Of a stretch of 37,415 nt of DNA, positions 26,034-34,187 are shown in pieces. A program made the position numbers and the translations under genes. Source of the DNA: Acidobacteriota bacterium (GTDB taxonomy: Bacteria > Acidobacteriota > UBA4820 > DSQY01); contig JBFMHB010000028.1 in assembly GCA_040752915.1 (NCBI GenBank), forward strand, positions 1-37,415. The letters run 5' to 3'. The first letter of the stretch is position 1, and every line of letters starts with the position of its first letter. The notes under the pieces were generated by a model that had not been told where the DNA came from, made no database searches, and saw only the letters and a program-made list of their open reading frames with translations.

Positions 26034-29000
26034 TCAGCCATCATTCCTCTCTCCGGGGTTTCGGATGTCGGCCAGGTACGTAACGGCGGGACGGACCCCG
26101 AGTTCGGCCAGGACCTTGTACCCCCGACCGTCCTTCGAAACCTTGGAAACCCGGCTTTGGGGGTCTTTCAAATCGCCAAAGACAATGGCCTCGGCGGGAC
26201 AGGCCACGGCGCAGGCGGGCCGGATCTCCCCGTCTCGCACGGTCCGGCCTTCCACCTTGGCCCGCATCCGCGCGTCCTGAATGCGCTGGACGCAGAAGGT
26301 GCACTTTTCCATCACCCCCCGGGGTCTGACGCTCACCTCCGGGTTGAAGGACAGCGTCTCCGGCTCGCGCTTGGCGTTGTTCCATTCCAGGAAGTTGAAG
26401 CGGCGCACTTTGTACGGACAGTTGTTGGCGCAGTAGCGCGTGCCCACGCACCGGTTGTAGGCCATCTGGTTGAGGCCGTCGGGGCTGTGGTTCGTGGCGT
26501 TCACGGGGCAGACGTTCTCGCACGGCGCGTGGTCGCAGTGCTGGCAGAGCATGGGCTGGTGCACGACCTTGGGCGCCTCGGGAGGTCCTTCGTAGTACCG
26601 GTCCACGCGGATCCAGTGCATCTCGCGGCCTTTGAGGACCTGCTCGGGGCCCACCACGGGCACGTTGTTCTCCGACTGGCAAGCGAGGACGCAACCGGAG
26701 CACCCCACGCAGGCGCTCAGGTCGATGGTCATTCCCCACTTGTGGTCCGGAAACTCCATGTCGGGATAGAGGCTGTGCAGCGGGTGGCCGTGCCCGCCTT
26801 CCTCTTCCTTGGCGGCCCACTCCGTGCGGGTGAAGCTCCGCACAAGGTCCCGCCCCTCCATGCGATGGTGGGTCTGGGTGGTGGGTACGGAGACATGCCG
26901 GCCCGTGGGCGTGAGACGCACCCCCTCCCGAAGGAAGGGGCAGTCCGAATCGGCCTCCATCAGAATGAAGGCGTTCAGGCCGACGCCCTCGGCGATGCTC
27001 GGGCCCTTTCGGCCATACCCGAGGGCGAGAGCGGCCAAACCCCTGGCCTGGCCGGGCTGGAGGAGAACGGGCACCTCCAGGGACGCGCCGCCCGCCTCCA
27101 CGCGGACGACGTCGCCGTCCCCCGCTCCGAGGGACTCGGCGTCCGCCGGGGAGAGGAGTAGCGGGTTGCCCCACGTGGACTTGGTGACAGGATCGGGCCA
27201 CTCCTGGAGCCAGCCGTTGTTGGCGTACCGACCGTCCAACACGGCGGGCGAGGGGAAGAGCGCCAGTTCGAAGCCCTTGGCCGCCTTCTCGCCGGCGGCT
27301 GCCTCGGCCATGCGGGCCAGGGCGGCTCCGTTTAGACCGGACCGGGGAGGGGGCGCCGCTTCCGGCTCGTACACCCCGTCGTGGAGGACGGAGTTCCAGA
27401 AGGCCTCGAAGGGAACGGGCGCGCCGTTCGGGAACTCCTCACGGCGCCAGCGGGAGCGGATCTGCTCCCGGAAGTCCGGAGGCGCCGCCCCGCCCAGCCC
27501 CCGTGTCCAGCCGAGGAGGATGTCCTCCCCCTGGCGCGTGTCGTACAGGGCGGCCACCACGGGCTGTTGAAGGCTTCTCCTTCCCGGAGCGGGCGCATAG
27601 TCTCCCCAGGACTCGAGCCAGTGGTTCTCGGGGAGGACCACACCGCACGCGTCGGCCGTCTCGTCCGGAAGGAGGCCGATCCGTACCGAACGGGCCGCCA
27701 CCGGACCCGCGAAGGCCGCGTGGCCGGGAAAGACGAGGGCCGGATTGACGCGCCAGTACACAACCAGGGAATAGGTGCCCCGCGCCACGTCGTCCAGGGC
27801 TTGTCGGACCTCGCCGTGGGAGGCGGGCGGCGTTTGGAGGACGGCGGAGGCGGGCCCCTCCGCACCGATCATGGCGTTCAGCAGGCGCGCGGCCCCATGC
27901 GCCTCCTCGGGCAGGTGGCTCCCGGCCAGCACCCTGCCACCGTTGCCGGCGCGAGCCAGATCGGCGACCAGGGCCTCCACCGCGGATTCGGCGCCTTCGC
28001 CCTCCACCTCCCGCGCCGCGTCGAAGCGGACCAAGGCCTCCGGATCCAGCCCCGCGGGCAGGGGAAGGCCGTGGCGGGCGTGGAGGAGCTTGGCCAGGCC
28101 GAAGGCGAAGGCGGCGCAGCGGGAGGGCCGCACCCTCAGCCGCCGGTCCGCCTTGGCCCCCGTCAGGGTCATCCTGCCTTCCACCGCGTACAGCCTCGTC
28201 ATGGGAGAATCCGGGGTCTCGGGGCGCCTCCCCTCGGCGAAGGCGAGGACCGCCGAGGGCTCTTCGCCGCTGAGAAAGTCGGCATCGAGGGATAGAACCA
28301 CGCGGGCCCCGCCGGGATGAAGCACCGGAATCTCCGCCCGGCCCTGGAGGGACCGCGCGGCCAGAAGGGGCCCCAGCCCAATCGCGGGCTCGAAGGAAAG
28401 CACACGGAGCCCGGGAAGAACGTCTCGCAGACCCTCCAAAACCTCACGCCGGGAGGGGGACAGCACGGCGTCGCAGAGGAGCAGGACGGGGCGCCCTCCC
28501 CTTGCGGCCTCTTTCAAGAGAGGAAGTACCCGTCCTTCGGCCTCCACCCACGTAGCGTTCCGGCCCTCCACTTGGGGCTTCCGGAGCCGGTCCGGATCGT
28601 AGAGCCCCAGGAGGTCCGCCAGGGCGCGGAAAGGAACCTTCCCGCGCGCCCACGGGTCCTCGTCGTTGCCCTCCACGTGAATGGGCCTCCCCTCCCTCGT
28701 CTTCACCAGGACGCCGTGGGCGCGGAACCCCTCGGCAAAGGTGGATGCGTAATGGTTCGCGACGCCCGGTGTCACCTCCTCGGGCCGCCGCGTGTAGGGA
28801 ACGATGGTCCCGCGGTCCGGCCGGGAGCACGCCGTCCCGGCCGCCAGGGCGGCCGTGGCCGAGAGCAGGCTCAAGAACCGCCGCCTGGATACGCCTTCGG
28901 CGGGAAGTTCAGGTGGGTCCGAGGCACCCTCCGGAAACTCCCTGAGCTCGGCCAGAATTGGCTCGTGTGTCCTTCCACGTTCAGACAGCGCGCGGTACCG

Positions 29001-29045
29001 GTCACGTTCCGTCTTCTCGCGGGGTTCGTTCTGCTTATTCGCCAC
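26034..29045 (-). CDS. actB: Alternative complex III iron-sulfur subunit ActB
   Basis: A 1003-residue periplasmic subunit that merges a molybdoenzyme-like half with a ferredoxin-like half, as in known ActB. A Tat motif S53-RRRFL precedes a hydrophobic stretch. The first ~720 residues resemble the molybdopterin oxidoreductase fold, which in this complex carries no molybdenum cofactor. From about residue 775 four cysteine clusters follow: CxxCxxCxxxC, CxxCx4CxxxCP, Cx5CxxxCPY, and CxxC plus a late CxxxCP. These should bind three [4Fe-4S] and one [3Fe-4S] centre. The start is a GTG with GGAG nine bases upstream, overlapping the preceding 66-residue ORF by 11 bases. Confidence 0.94.
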   Translation of the reverse strand: MANKQNEPREKTERDRYRALSERGRTHEPILAELREFPEGASDPPELPAEGVSRRRFLSLLSATAALAAGTACSRPDRGTIVPYTRRPEEVTPGVANHYASTFAEGFRAHGVLVKTREGRPIHVEGNDEDPWARGKVPFRALADLLGLYDPDRLRKPQVEGRNATWVEAEGRVLPLLKEAARGGRPVLLLCDAVLSPSRREVLEGLRDVLPGLRVLSFEPAIGLGPLLAARSLQGRAEIPVLHPGGARVVLSLDADFLSGEEPSAVLAFAEGRRPETPDSPMTRLYAVEGRMTLTGAKADRRLRVRPSRCAAFAFGLAKLLHARHGLPLPAGLDPEALVRFDAAREVEGEGAESAVEALVADLARAGNGGRVLAGSHLPEEAHGAARLLNAMIGAEGPASAVLQTPPASHGEVRQALDDVARGTYSLVVYWRVNPALVFPGHAAFAGPVAARSVRIGLLPDETADACGVVLPENHWLESWGDYAPAPGRRSLQQPVVAALYDTRQGEDILLGWTRGLGGAAPPDFREQIRSRWRREEFPNGAPVPFEAFWNSVLHDGVYEPEAAPPPRSGLNGAALARMAEAAAGEKAAKGFELALFPSPAVLDGRYANNGWLQEWPDPVTKSTWGNPLLLSPADAESLGAGDGDVVRVEAGGASLEVPVLLQPGQARGLAALALGYGRKGPSIAEGVGLNAFILMEADSDCPFLREGVRLTPTGRHVSVPTTQTHHRMEGRDLVRSFTRTEWAAKEEEGGHGHPLHSLYPDMEFPDHKWGMTIDLSACVGCSGCVLACQSENNVPVVGPEQVLKGREMHWIRVDRYYEGPPEAPKVVHQPMLCQHCDHAPCENVCPVNATNHSPDGLNQMAYNRCVGTRYCANNCPYKVRRFNFLEWNNAKREPETLSFNPEVSVRPRGVMEKCTFCVQRIQDARMRAKVEGRTVRDGEIRPACAVACPAEAIVFGDLKDPQSRVSKVSKDGRGYKVLAELGVRPAVTYLADIRNPGERNDG

Positions 29046-29235
29046 GTTTCACCGCTCCCTCGCCGGCCCGGAGGGTCCCTCCCGACGATCTCCGGCAGGT
29101 GCCTTCGCTCCCACTTCGCCTGGCCTCGGATTCCACTCCCCAGGCGCGGAGAGTCCGCGAGGCCGACGCCACCGCCAGCCAACCGGCCACCCTGGTCAAG
29201 AAAGTCCGCCGAGTCCTGGTGTCGGATTTTTCCAT
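29035..29235 (-). CDS. Small Tat-signal peptide ORF between actA and actB
   Basis: A 66-residue frame starting with ATG at 29235 (GAGGTG about eight bases upstream) and ending inside the start of actB. Residues 8-16 contain TRRTFLT, a good twin-arginine motif, followed by the short hydrophobic run VAGWLAVASAS. The rest is Arg/Gly/Ser-rich with a single Cys and no domain that I recognise. It could be a tiny Tat-exported partner of ActB, a translational coupler, or the stump of a larger Tat-dependent protein. An in-frame GTG at 29244 is an alternative start. No gene on the other strand explains the open frame. Confidence 0.5.
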   Translation of the reverse strand: MEKSDTRTRRTFLTRVAGWLAVASASRTLRAWGVESEARRSGSEGTCRRSSGGTLRAGEGAVKRGE

Positions 29236-29266
29236 AGGCCGCACCTCGCTCCCAGAGTCCCTTCCG

Positions 29267-29830
29267 CTACCTGTGACACGCGTTGCAGTGTTCGGGCCCC
29301 TTCGTCACGCGCGAATCGGGCGCCACGGCCGCCCGGGCGTCCCGGTGGCATCCCAGGCAATTGCCCATGCGCATGGACATGTGCTGGGAAACCCGATCCA
29401 TTTCCTGAATCTCTCCGTGGCAGGTCTGGCAGGCCACGCCCGCGGCCACGTGGGGTCTGTGGTCGAAGTAGACGTGGTCCGGAAGCCGGTGGATCCGCTT
29501 CCAGGCGATAGACCCGCCCGAGGCGTGGGCCCGTTGGATCTTCTGGATCTCGGGGCTCTCCGTCTTGGTGACGGTGTGGCAGTTCATGCAGGTGGAAACG
29601 GCTGGAATCCCGGCGTGGCGGGACTTCTCCACTCCTGTGTGGCAATACAGGCAGGGAATCTTCATGGATCCGGCGTGGAGGGCGTGGGAGAACGCGACGG
29701 GTTGCTCCGGGGCGAATCCCTTCACGAACCGATCGGGCTGGGTCAACCAACCGACCGAGAGGACCGTCGTCAGGATCGCCGCGCTTCCCACGGGCAGCCA
29801 CAGTCGAGCGAAGCGGTCGTAAGGATGCAT
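29267..29830 (-). CDS. actA: Alternative complex III pentaheme cytochrome c ActA
   Basis: First gene of the operon: a 187-residue cytochrome with a single N-terminal helix (about 10-29) and five CxxCH heme sites at C60, C81, C134, C158 and C182, the last one residue from the C-terminus. In alternative complex III, ActA is the multiheme subunit that passes electrons from ActB toward ActE and the oxidase. I chose the ATG at 29830, which has GGGAGGGTGG directly upstream; an open frame continues upstream to 30019, but that stretch holds the promoter and has no signal-like sequence. A GC-rich hairpin (29851-29867) lies in the leader. Confidence 0.94.
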   Translation of the reverse strand: MHPYDRFARLWLPVGSAAILTTVLSVGWLTQPDRFVKGFAPEQPVAFSHALHAGSMKIPCLYCHTGVEKSRHAGIPAVSTCMNCHTVTKTESPEIQKIQRAHASGGSIAWKRIHRLPDHVYFDHRPHVAAGVACQTCHGEIQEMDRVSQHMSMRMGNCLGCHRDARAAVAPDSRVTKGPEHCNACHR

Positions 29831-29850
29831 CCACCCTCCCGGACCTTGCC

Positions 29851-29867
29851 GCCGGCCGCGGGCCGGC
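29851..29867. repeat. GC inverted repeat in the actA leader
   Basis: A perfect inverted repeat with seven-base arms GCCGGCC and GGCCGGC around GCG lies about 20 bases before the actA ATG, within the predicted 5' untranslated region. In RNA it would form a short, very stable stem just ahead of the Shine-Dalgarno site. It could affect translation of the first gene or be incidental in GC-rich DNA. Confidence 0.4.
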
Positions 29868-29992
29868 TTGCCATGCCCCCTGGCTCCGGATTCGCTGGAC
29901 GGGTCTCGATCCGGAGATTTCGACTTCTGAAAACAACACTCCCGGAGCCGTATTCCCGCCGGAGACTCTGTCGAAGACCACCGCGGCACGCC

Positions 29993-30017
29993 GTGTGATG
30001 GCCACTGAATATCACAC
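29993..30017. promoter_or_regulatory. Inverted repeat in the actA / tauE divergent region
   Basis: A perfect seven-base inverted repeat, GTGTGAT-N11-ATCACAC, overlaps the -10 region and start site of the predicted act promoter. The half-site resembles CRP/FNR-family half-sites, but the 13 bases between the TGTGA and TCACA cores are too many for a classic CRP site (six). It is a candidate operator for an unknown dimeric regulator of the respiratory operon and perhaps also of the divergent exporter gene. The rest of the 308-base divergent region holds the promoters and hairpin listed separately. Confidence 0.45.
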
Positions 30018-30035
30018 ACGTTCCACCCCCATCAA
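30008..30035 (-). promoter_or_regulatory. Candidate promoter of the act-cta respiratory operon
   Basis: On the minus strand TTGATG (30030-30035) and GATATT (30008-30013) are 16 bases apart, a fair sigma70-type match. Transcription would start near 30001, leaving a leader of about 170 bases before actA. The inverted repeat at 29993-30017 lies over the -10. No other promoter is evident before ctaB, so most of the 14 kb operon could be read from here. Confidence 0.4.
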
Positions 30036-30046
30036 GAGCCCGCGTC

Positions 30047-30075
30047 TTGCCCCACCGGCGGGCAGGCGGTAGAGT
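30047..30075 (+). promoter_or_regulatory. Candidate promoter of the TauE/SafE gene
   Basis: TTGCCC (30047-30052) and TAGAGT (30070-30075) are separated by 17 bases on the plus strand, with a start predicted near 30082 and a leader of about 57 bases before the GTG at 30139. The same TTGCCC -35 appears before asnS and the VWA-FHA gene. Confidence 0.4.
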
Positions 30076-30138
30076 GTCGCGGGCGGGACCCGGACCGAAA
30101 CGCCGCGCCGCCGCTCTTGTTCAGGGAGGTACGCACCG

Positions 30139-31080
30139 GTGGTCTTTCCCTCGGGCGTGGACGTCCATCCTTTGATACCGCCCCTGGTGGCCTTCGCCAT
30201 CTCCTTCTTCACCTCCACGGGCGGGGTCTCGGGCGCCTTCCTCCTGCTCCCCTTCCAGGTCAGTTTTCTGGGTTTTACGAGCCCCGCCGTTTCGGCCACG
30301 AATCAGCTGTACAACATCGTGGCCATCCCCAGCGGCGTGTACCGGTACTTCCGCGAGGGGCGCATGGTGTGGCCCCTCACGTGGGTCGTCATCGCGGCCA
30401 CCCTCCCCGGAGTCCTCGCGGGGGCGTGGGTCCGCGTGAACTACCTCCCCGACCCGCGCCACTTCAAGTTCTTCGCTGGGTTGGTTCTCCTGTACCTGGG
30501 GACGCGGATGCTCCCCGACCTGATCCGGAGGAGGGCCGGCGACGCCGCCTCCGCCGAGGCGCGTTTTCAAAGCCTCGTGGCGGCCCACAAGGTGCGCCAG
30601 GACGGGACCGCCCTGCGCCTCCCCAGGGTGAAAGTGCAGGCCTTCACCCTTTCCCGGATCCGATATTCCTTCTACGGGGAGACCTTTGAATTCTCCACGG
30701 TGGGCGTCTTTTTCCTCAGCCTCGCCGTGGGCATCGTGGGCGGAGTGTACGGAATCGGCGGCGGCGCCATCCTGGCCCCCTTCTTCGTGGCCATCTACCG
30801 CCTGCCGGTCTACACCGTCGCAGGAGCGGCCCTCCTCGGCACCTTCATCACCTCCGTGGCGGGCGTGTCCTTCTACCAGTTCCTCGCCCTTTTCCATCCC
30901 GAGGTGGCCGTCGCCCCCGACTACCTTCTGGGCCTCCTCTTCGGCCTGGGAGGCGCCGCGGGCATGTACTGCGGGGCCCGCCTCCAGAAGCACGCCCCCG
31001 CCCGGGCCATCAAGTGGCTCCTCGTGGGCGTCCTCCTTTTCACGGCCCTGACGTACGTAGTCCAGTTCTTTGCGGGCTGA
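30139..31080 (+). CDS. TauE/SafE family membrane transporter
   Basis: A 313-residue membrane protein with about eight helices in two repeats, the TauE/SafE layout. The first repeat has FTSTGGVSGAFLLLPFQVSFLGF near residue 20; the second has IVGGVYGIGGGAILAPFFVA near residue 200. Members export sulfite, sulfoacetate or other small organosulfur anions; the substrate here is not identifiable. A hydrophilic loop of some 60 residues (about 135-190) separates the repeats. The start is GTG with GGGAGGT eight bases upstream. The gene is divergent from the act operon and convergent with asnS; the 168 bases after it hold only weak hairpins. Confidence 0.85.
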   Translation: MVFPSGVDVHPLIPPLVAFAISFFTSTGGVSGAFLLLPFQVSFLGFTSPAVSATNQLYNIVAIPSGVYRYFREGRMVWPLTWVVIAATLPGVLAGAWVRVNYLPDPRHFKFFAGLVLLYLGTRMLPDLIRRRAGDAASAEARFQSLVAAHKVRQDGTALRLPRVKVQAFTLSRIRYSFYGETFEFSTVGVFFLSLAVGIVGGVYGIGGGAILAPFFVAIYRLPVYTVAGAALLGTFITSVAGVSFYQFLALFHPEVAVAPDYLLGLLFGLGGAAGMYCGARLQKHAPARAIKWLLVGVLLFTALTYVVQFFAG

Positions 31081-31248
31081 ACCTTAGGAGGATTTCCTCC
31101 ATCGCATGCCCGGGGCCTCGTCGGGGCGGGCCTTGGGGGAGCGCGGCTCGCGGATCGCCCGCTCCTTACCCGCGCTTTCTCTCCCGGACCGAGCTCCGCC
31201 CTCTCCCCGGCGGCGGGCGCCCCTTCACTTCCGGACGCGACGGGGCTT

Positions 31249-32544
31249 CTACGGGTACAGCTTGTAGAGCATCCTCGGGTAGGGGATGGTCTCTCGAACG
31301 TGCTGGAGGCCGCAGATCCAGGAGACGGTGCGCTCGAGGCCGATGCCGAAGCCGCCGTGGCGGACAGTCCCGTAGCGTCGGATGTCGAGGTACCAGCGGA
31401 AGGCCTCCTCGGGAAGGCCGTGCTCGCGGATGCGGCTCAGGAGGAGGTCGTGGTCGTGGATGCGCTCGGAGCCTCCGATGATCTCGCCGTACCCCTCGGG
31501 GGCGAGGACGTCGACGCAGAGGGCCAGGCTCGGGTCCTCGGGGTCGGGCTCCATGTAGAAGGCTTTCACGGCGCTCGGGTACCGGTGGACCATGAGGGGC
31601 CGGTCGTACTGCCGGGTCAGGATCGTCTCGTCGTCGCCTCCGAAGTCGTCACCGAACTTGAGGTCCGAGCCCAGGGAGTGGAGCTGCTCCACGGCATCCT
31701 TGTACTGGAGGCGCGGGAAGGGCTTCTGCACCATCTCGAGCTTGGAAGTGTCCCGTTCGAGGACCTTCAATTCCTCGGCGCACCGGTCCAGGACGCGCGC
31801 CACGACCGAGGTGAGAAAGTCCTCGGCCAGGTTCATGACGTCGTCCAGGGTGGCAAAGGCCACCTCCGGCTCGAGCATCCAGAATTCCATCAGGTGGCGG
31901 CGGGTCTTGCTCTTCTCGGCCCGGAAAGTGGGGCCGAAGCAGTACACCTTCCCGAGGGCCATGCAGGCGGGCTCCAGGTAGAGCTGGCCCGACTGGCTGA
32001 GGAAGGCCTTTTCGCCGAAGTAGTCGGTCTCGAAGAGGGTGGTGGTCCCCTCGCAGGCGGCGGGCGTCAGGATGGGGCTGTCGATAAGGGTGAAGCCGCG
32101 GTCGTAGAAATAGTCCCGGAAGGACTGCTCGATCTCTGAGCGAACGCGGAGGATGGCCACCTGGCGGGAGGATCGCAGCCAGAGGTGGCGGTTCTCCATG
32201 AGGAATCCGGTGCCGTGCTCCTTCTTCCCGATGGGGTACTCTTCGGCCATGTGGTGGAGGCGGGCATCGGTGAGGGAGAGCTCCACGCCTCCCGGGGCCC
32301 GCTCGTCGAGGCGGACGATCCCCGTGACCGTCACGGAGGACTCGAGGCTCACGCGGTCCAGGAGGTCGAAGACTTCGGCGGAGACGTCCTTGACGAAGGC
32401 CACGCATTGGAGATAGCCCGTGCCGTCCCGCAGGATGAGGAACCGCACCTTGCCCGAGGAGCGCTTGTTGTAGACCCAGCCCGAGAGCGTCACCGCTTTC
32501 CCGGCGTGCTTCGACAGTCCCTTGATCGTCAGCGGCATGTCCAT
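31249..32544 (-). CDS. asnS: Asparaginyl-tRNA synthetase
   Basis: A 431-residue class IIb synthetase that charges tRNA-Asn with asparagine. The N-terminal OB-fold anticodon domain (about 1-105) starts with [24 protein letters not shown]. The catalytic part has motif 2 with [21 protein letters not shown]; the [11 protein letters not shown] wording is characteristic of AsnRS rather than AspRS. Motif 3 is [15 protein letters not shown] near the C-terminus. Start ATG at 32544 has GGGAG five bases upstream; another ATG two codons on is possible. Its presence means direct Asn-tRNA charging, although an indirect amidotransferase route may also exist elsewhere. Confidence 0.96.
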   Translation of the reverse strand: MDMPLTIKGLSKHAGKAVTLSGWVYNKRSSGKVRFLILRDGTGYLQCVAFVKDVSAEVFDLLDRVSLESSVTVTGIVRLDERAPGGVELSLTDARLHHMAEEYPIGKKEHGTGFLMENRHLWLRSSRQVAILRVRSEIEQSFRDYFYDRGFTLIDSPILTPAACEGTTTLFETDYFGEKAFLSQSGQLYLEPACMALGKVYCFGPTFRAEKSKTRRHLMEFWMLEPEVAFATLDDVMNLAEDFLTSVVARVLDRCAEELKVLERDTSKLEMVQKPFPRLQYKDAVEQLHSLGSDLKFGDDFGGDDETILTRQYDRPLMVHRYPSAVKAFYMEPDPEDPSLALCVDVLAPEGYGEIIGGSERIHDHDLLLSRIREHGLPEEAFRWYLDIRRYGTVRHGGFGIGLERTVSWICGLQHVRETIPYPRMLYKLYP

Positions 32545-32571
32545 GGAGGCTCCCTCTCGCCAGAGGCGGGA

Positions 32572-32601
32572 ATTATAGACGAGGCAGGCCTTTTCGGGCA
32601 A
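32572..32601 (-). promoter_or_regulatory. Candidate promoter of asnS
   Basis: A perfect -10 TATAAT (minus strand, 32572-32577) lies 18 bases after TTGCCC (32596-32601). The start would fall near 32565, giving a leader of about 20 bases that just covers the Shine-Dalgarno site. Confidence 0.5.
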
Positions 32602-32738
32602 TACGTTGAGGGAACCAAGCAAATCGGATGACGGGAGACGCGAAGGACAGGACGGGGCGTCGGGCGGCGCGATCCTTATCAGCCGCATTTCCTGGCCGCC
32701 CTGTCGACTCCCCTGCTTCGTCTTTCCCTTTCTTCCCC

Positions 32739-32763
32739 CGGACGGCTCGGGCCGGCCCGTCCG
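32739..32763 (-). terminator. Weak hairpin after the VWA-FHA gene
   Basis: Seven-base arms (CGGACGG at 32739-32745 and CCGTCCG at 32757-32763) with an 11-base loop lie ten bases after the stop of the VWA-FHA gene. No T-run follows, so termination here is only a suggestion. The remaining sequence up to the asnS promoter shows no gene. Confidence 0.3.
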
Positions 32764-32772
32764 CCCGTATTC

Positions 32773-34056
32773 CTAGTTCAGCCTCCGCTGTTCGAGACGG
32801 AATGTGAAGTCGCACTGGCCCGCGTGGATGACGCCGTCCGGCTTGAGCTCCTTGAGGGTGACGCGCTCGCCGTTGAGGTACGTGCCGTTGGTGGACTTGA
32901 GGTCCACGAGGTAGAAGGCGCCCTCCTTGGGCACGATTCGAAAGTGCTGTCCCGACAGCGTCTGGTCGGCCACGGAGATGGTGTTGATCTTGTCCCGACC
33001 CACGGAAACGACCTGGCCCGACGGGATCTGGAAGGCCCGGGGAGGGTTGTTCCCCCTCCTCAGGACCAGCACGGGCACCTCGTCAAGGACCAGGGTGTGG
33101 TCCAGCATCTCCGAAGAGGGCGCCTTCTGGAGGAGGGCCGGATCGATCTCCGGAACCGAAGGGGCCGCGGGGCTCTGGGTCTCGTCCCCCGGTTTCGTGA
33201 TGGCGAGTTTCGAGGCGAGGCAGTCGGGACACTCGCTCTCCCACATCTTGAGTTCCCGCCCGCACTGCTCGCACACCCGCTCGGGAGGCGGACTCGTCCT
33301 GCGGAGGAGGAGGAACACGGCGGCCGCGATGGCGGCCAGGACGAGGAGGCCCACGGCCGCCGCAAGGACCACGAACCAGAAAAGTCGGGGGTCCGCGGCC
33401 GCCTTGGGAGCCGGCCGCTCTTCCTCGGGCGCGGGCCGGGGAGGCGGTGGCGGCTCGGGGACTTTCACCGGAACGAGGGAGGCGGCGGCGGCCTCGAAGG
33501 AGACCCCCAGGTCTCGGGCCGTCAGGTCCTGGATCCGTCCCGCGTACCTCCCGCCGGTGAGGGCGGCCATGCGGCGGAGCGTCCGCTCCTCCGCCGCGCC
33601 CACCCCCACGGCCACGAGCGCCACGTGGGCCTCGGCGGCCCTGGAGGCGCCGTCTTCGAGCGTGACGGCGGAGTTTTCGTCCCTCCCGTCTGAAATGAGC
33701 AGGACCACGCCTTCGCTCCCCTTCGCCTGGATGGCCTGAACCGCCGTAAACACGCAGTCGTGCAGAAGGGTGTACCGGCCTCCCGGACGGAGATTCCGCA
33801 ACCCCTCCGCCAGGGCGCCAAGGTCCTGGGTGAAGTCCACGACCTGGACGGCCTCGTCGTTGAACGCGTACAGAGCCACGGGCCCGCGAGCCAGAAGGGA
33901 CGGGAGGGCTTCGGCCACCAGGCCCTTGGCTGCATCGAACTGCGCCGGCGGGATGGAGCGGCTCGTGTCTACCAGGACCGCCGTGGGGGCGGCACCCGCC
34001 GCCAGGGACAGGATGGCCGCGGTGAGCACGGCGATGACCAGGGGCATGCGTTTCAT
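32773..34056 (-). CDS. VWA - transmembrane - zinc ribbon - FHA protein
   Basis: A 427-residue protein joining domains across the membrane. A signal-like N-terminus (about 1-22) is followed by a von Willebrand A domain (about 24-190) with a complete-looking MIDAS: D30-T-S-R-S34 plus a later ISDGRDE, so metal-dependent ligand binding is plausible. A Pro-rich linker leads to one helix (about 226-252), a CxxC...CxxC zinc ribbon (about 260-278) and a C-terminal FHA domain with SVGRDK and STNGTYLNG, which should bind phosphothreonine. The simplest topology has VWA outside and FHA inside. Start ATG at 34056 has GGAGG six bases upstream; open codons up to 34176 are not needed. Partner kinase and ligand are not in the window. 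Confidence 0.85.
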   Translation of the reverse strand: MKRMPLVIAVLTAAILSLAAGAAPTAVLVDTSRSIPPAQFDAAKGLVAEALPSLLARGPVALYAFNDEAVQVVDFTQDLGALAEGLRNLRPGGRYTLLHDCVFTAVQAIQAKGSEGVVLLISDGRDENSAVTLEDGASRAAEAHVALVAVGVGAAEERTLRRMAALTGGRYAGRIQDLTARDLGVSFEAAAASLVPVKVPEPPPPPRPAPEEERPAPKAAADPRLFWFVVLAAAVGLLVLAAIAAAVFLLLRRTSPPPERVCEQCGRELKMWESECPDCLASKLAITKPGDETQSPAAPSVPEIDPALLQKAPSSEMLDHTLVLDEVPVLVLRRGNNPPRAFQIPSGQVVSVGRDKINTISVADQTLSGQHFRIVPKEGAFYLVDLKSTNGTYLNGERVTLKELKPDGVIHAGQCDFTFRLEQRRLN

Positions 34057-34083
34057 GGCTCGCCTCCCTTCGGACCTGTCCGA

Positions 34084-34113
34084 AGTATAGGGAGTTCCGT
34101 GGGGCGGGGGCAA
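34084..34113 (-). promoter_or_regulatory. Candidate promoter of the VWA-FHA gene
   Basis: On the minus strand TTGCCC (34108-34113) is followed after 18 bases by TATACT (34084-34089), five of six to the -10 consensus. The start would fall near 34077, about 20 bases before the ATG. Spacing and -35 hexamer match those of the asnS promoter. Confidence 0.5.
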
Positions 34114-34187
34114 CTCGTTCGATGGAATTGGGAACTTTGTGGGGCGGGGGGGCGTGTGCCAGAATGATCTGCTCAAGGAGGCGCCGC

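Noticed and set aside
24579-27161. 860-codon plus-strand open frame opposite actC and actB
   Set aside because: Product is His/Glu/Arg-rich without domain signatures, and the opposite strand encodes well-supported subunits with ligand motifs.
26034-29045. ActB as an active molybdopterin oxidoreductase
   Set aside because: The operon context, the fused Fe-S half and the actA-actC neighbours identify alternative complex III, whose ActB is known to have lost the molybdenum cofactor.
29993-30017. CRP or FNR binding site
   Set aside because: The half-sites look similar, but the distance between the cores is 13 bases instead of the 6 or 4 needed for a typical CRP or FNR dimer.
29831-30019. N-terminal extension of actA upstream of its ATG
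   Set aside because: It would cover the candidate promoter and hairpin, adds 63 Arg/Ser/Pro-rich residues, and puts the signal helix in the middle of the protein. The ATG at 29830 has a strong Shine-Dalgarno.
31087-31165. Terminator between tauE and asnS
   Set aside because: GGAGG-N4-CCTCC and a six-base stem with a long loop are present, but both are weak and lack T-runs.
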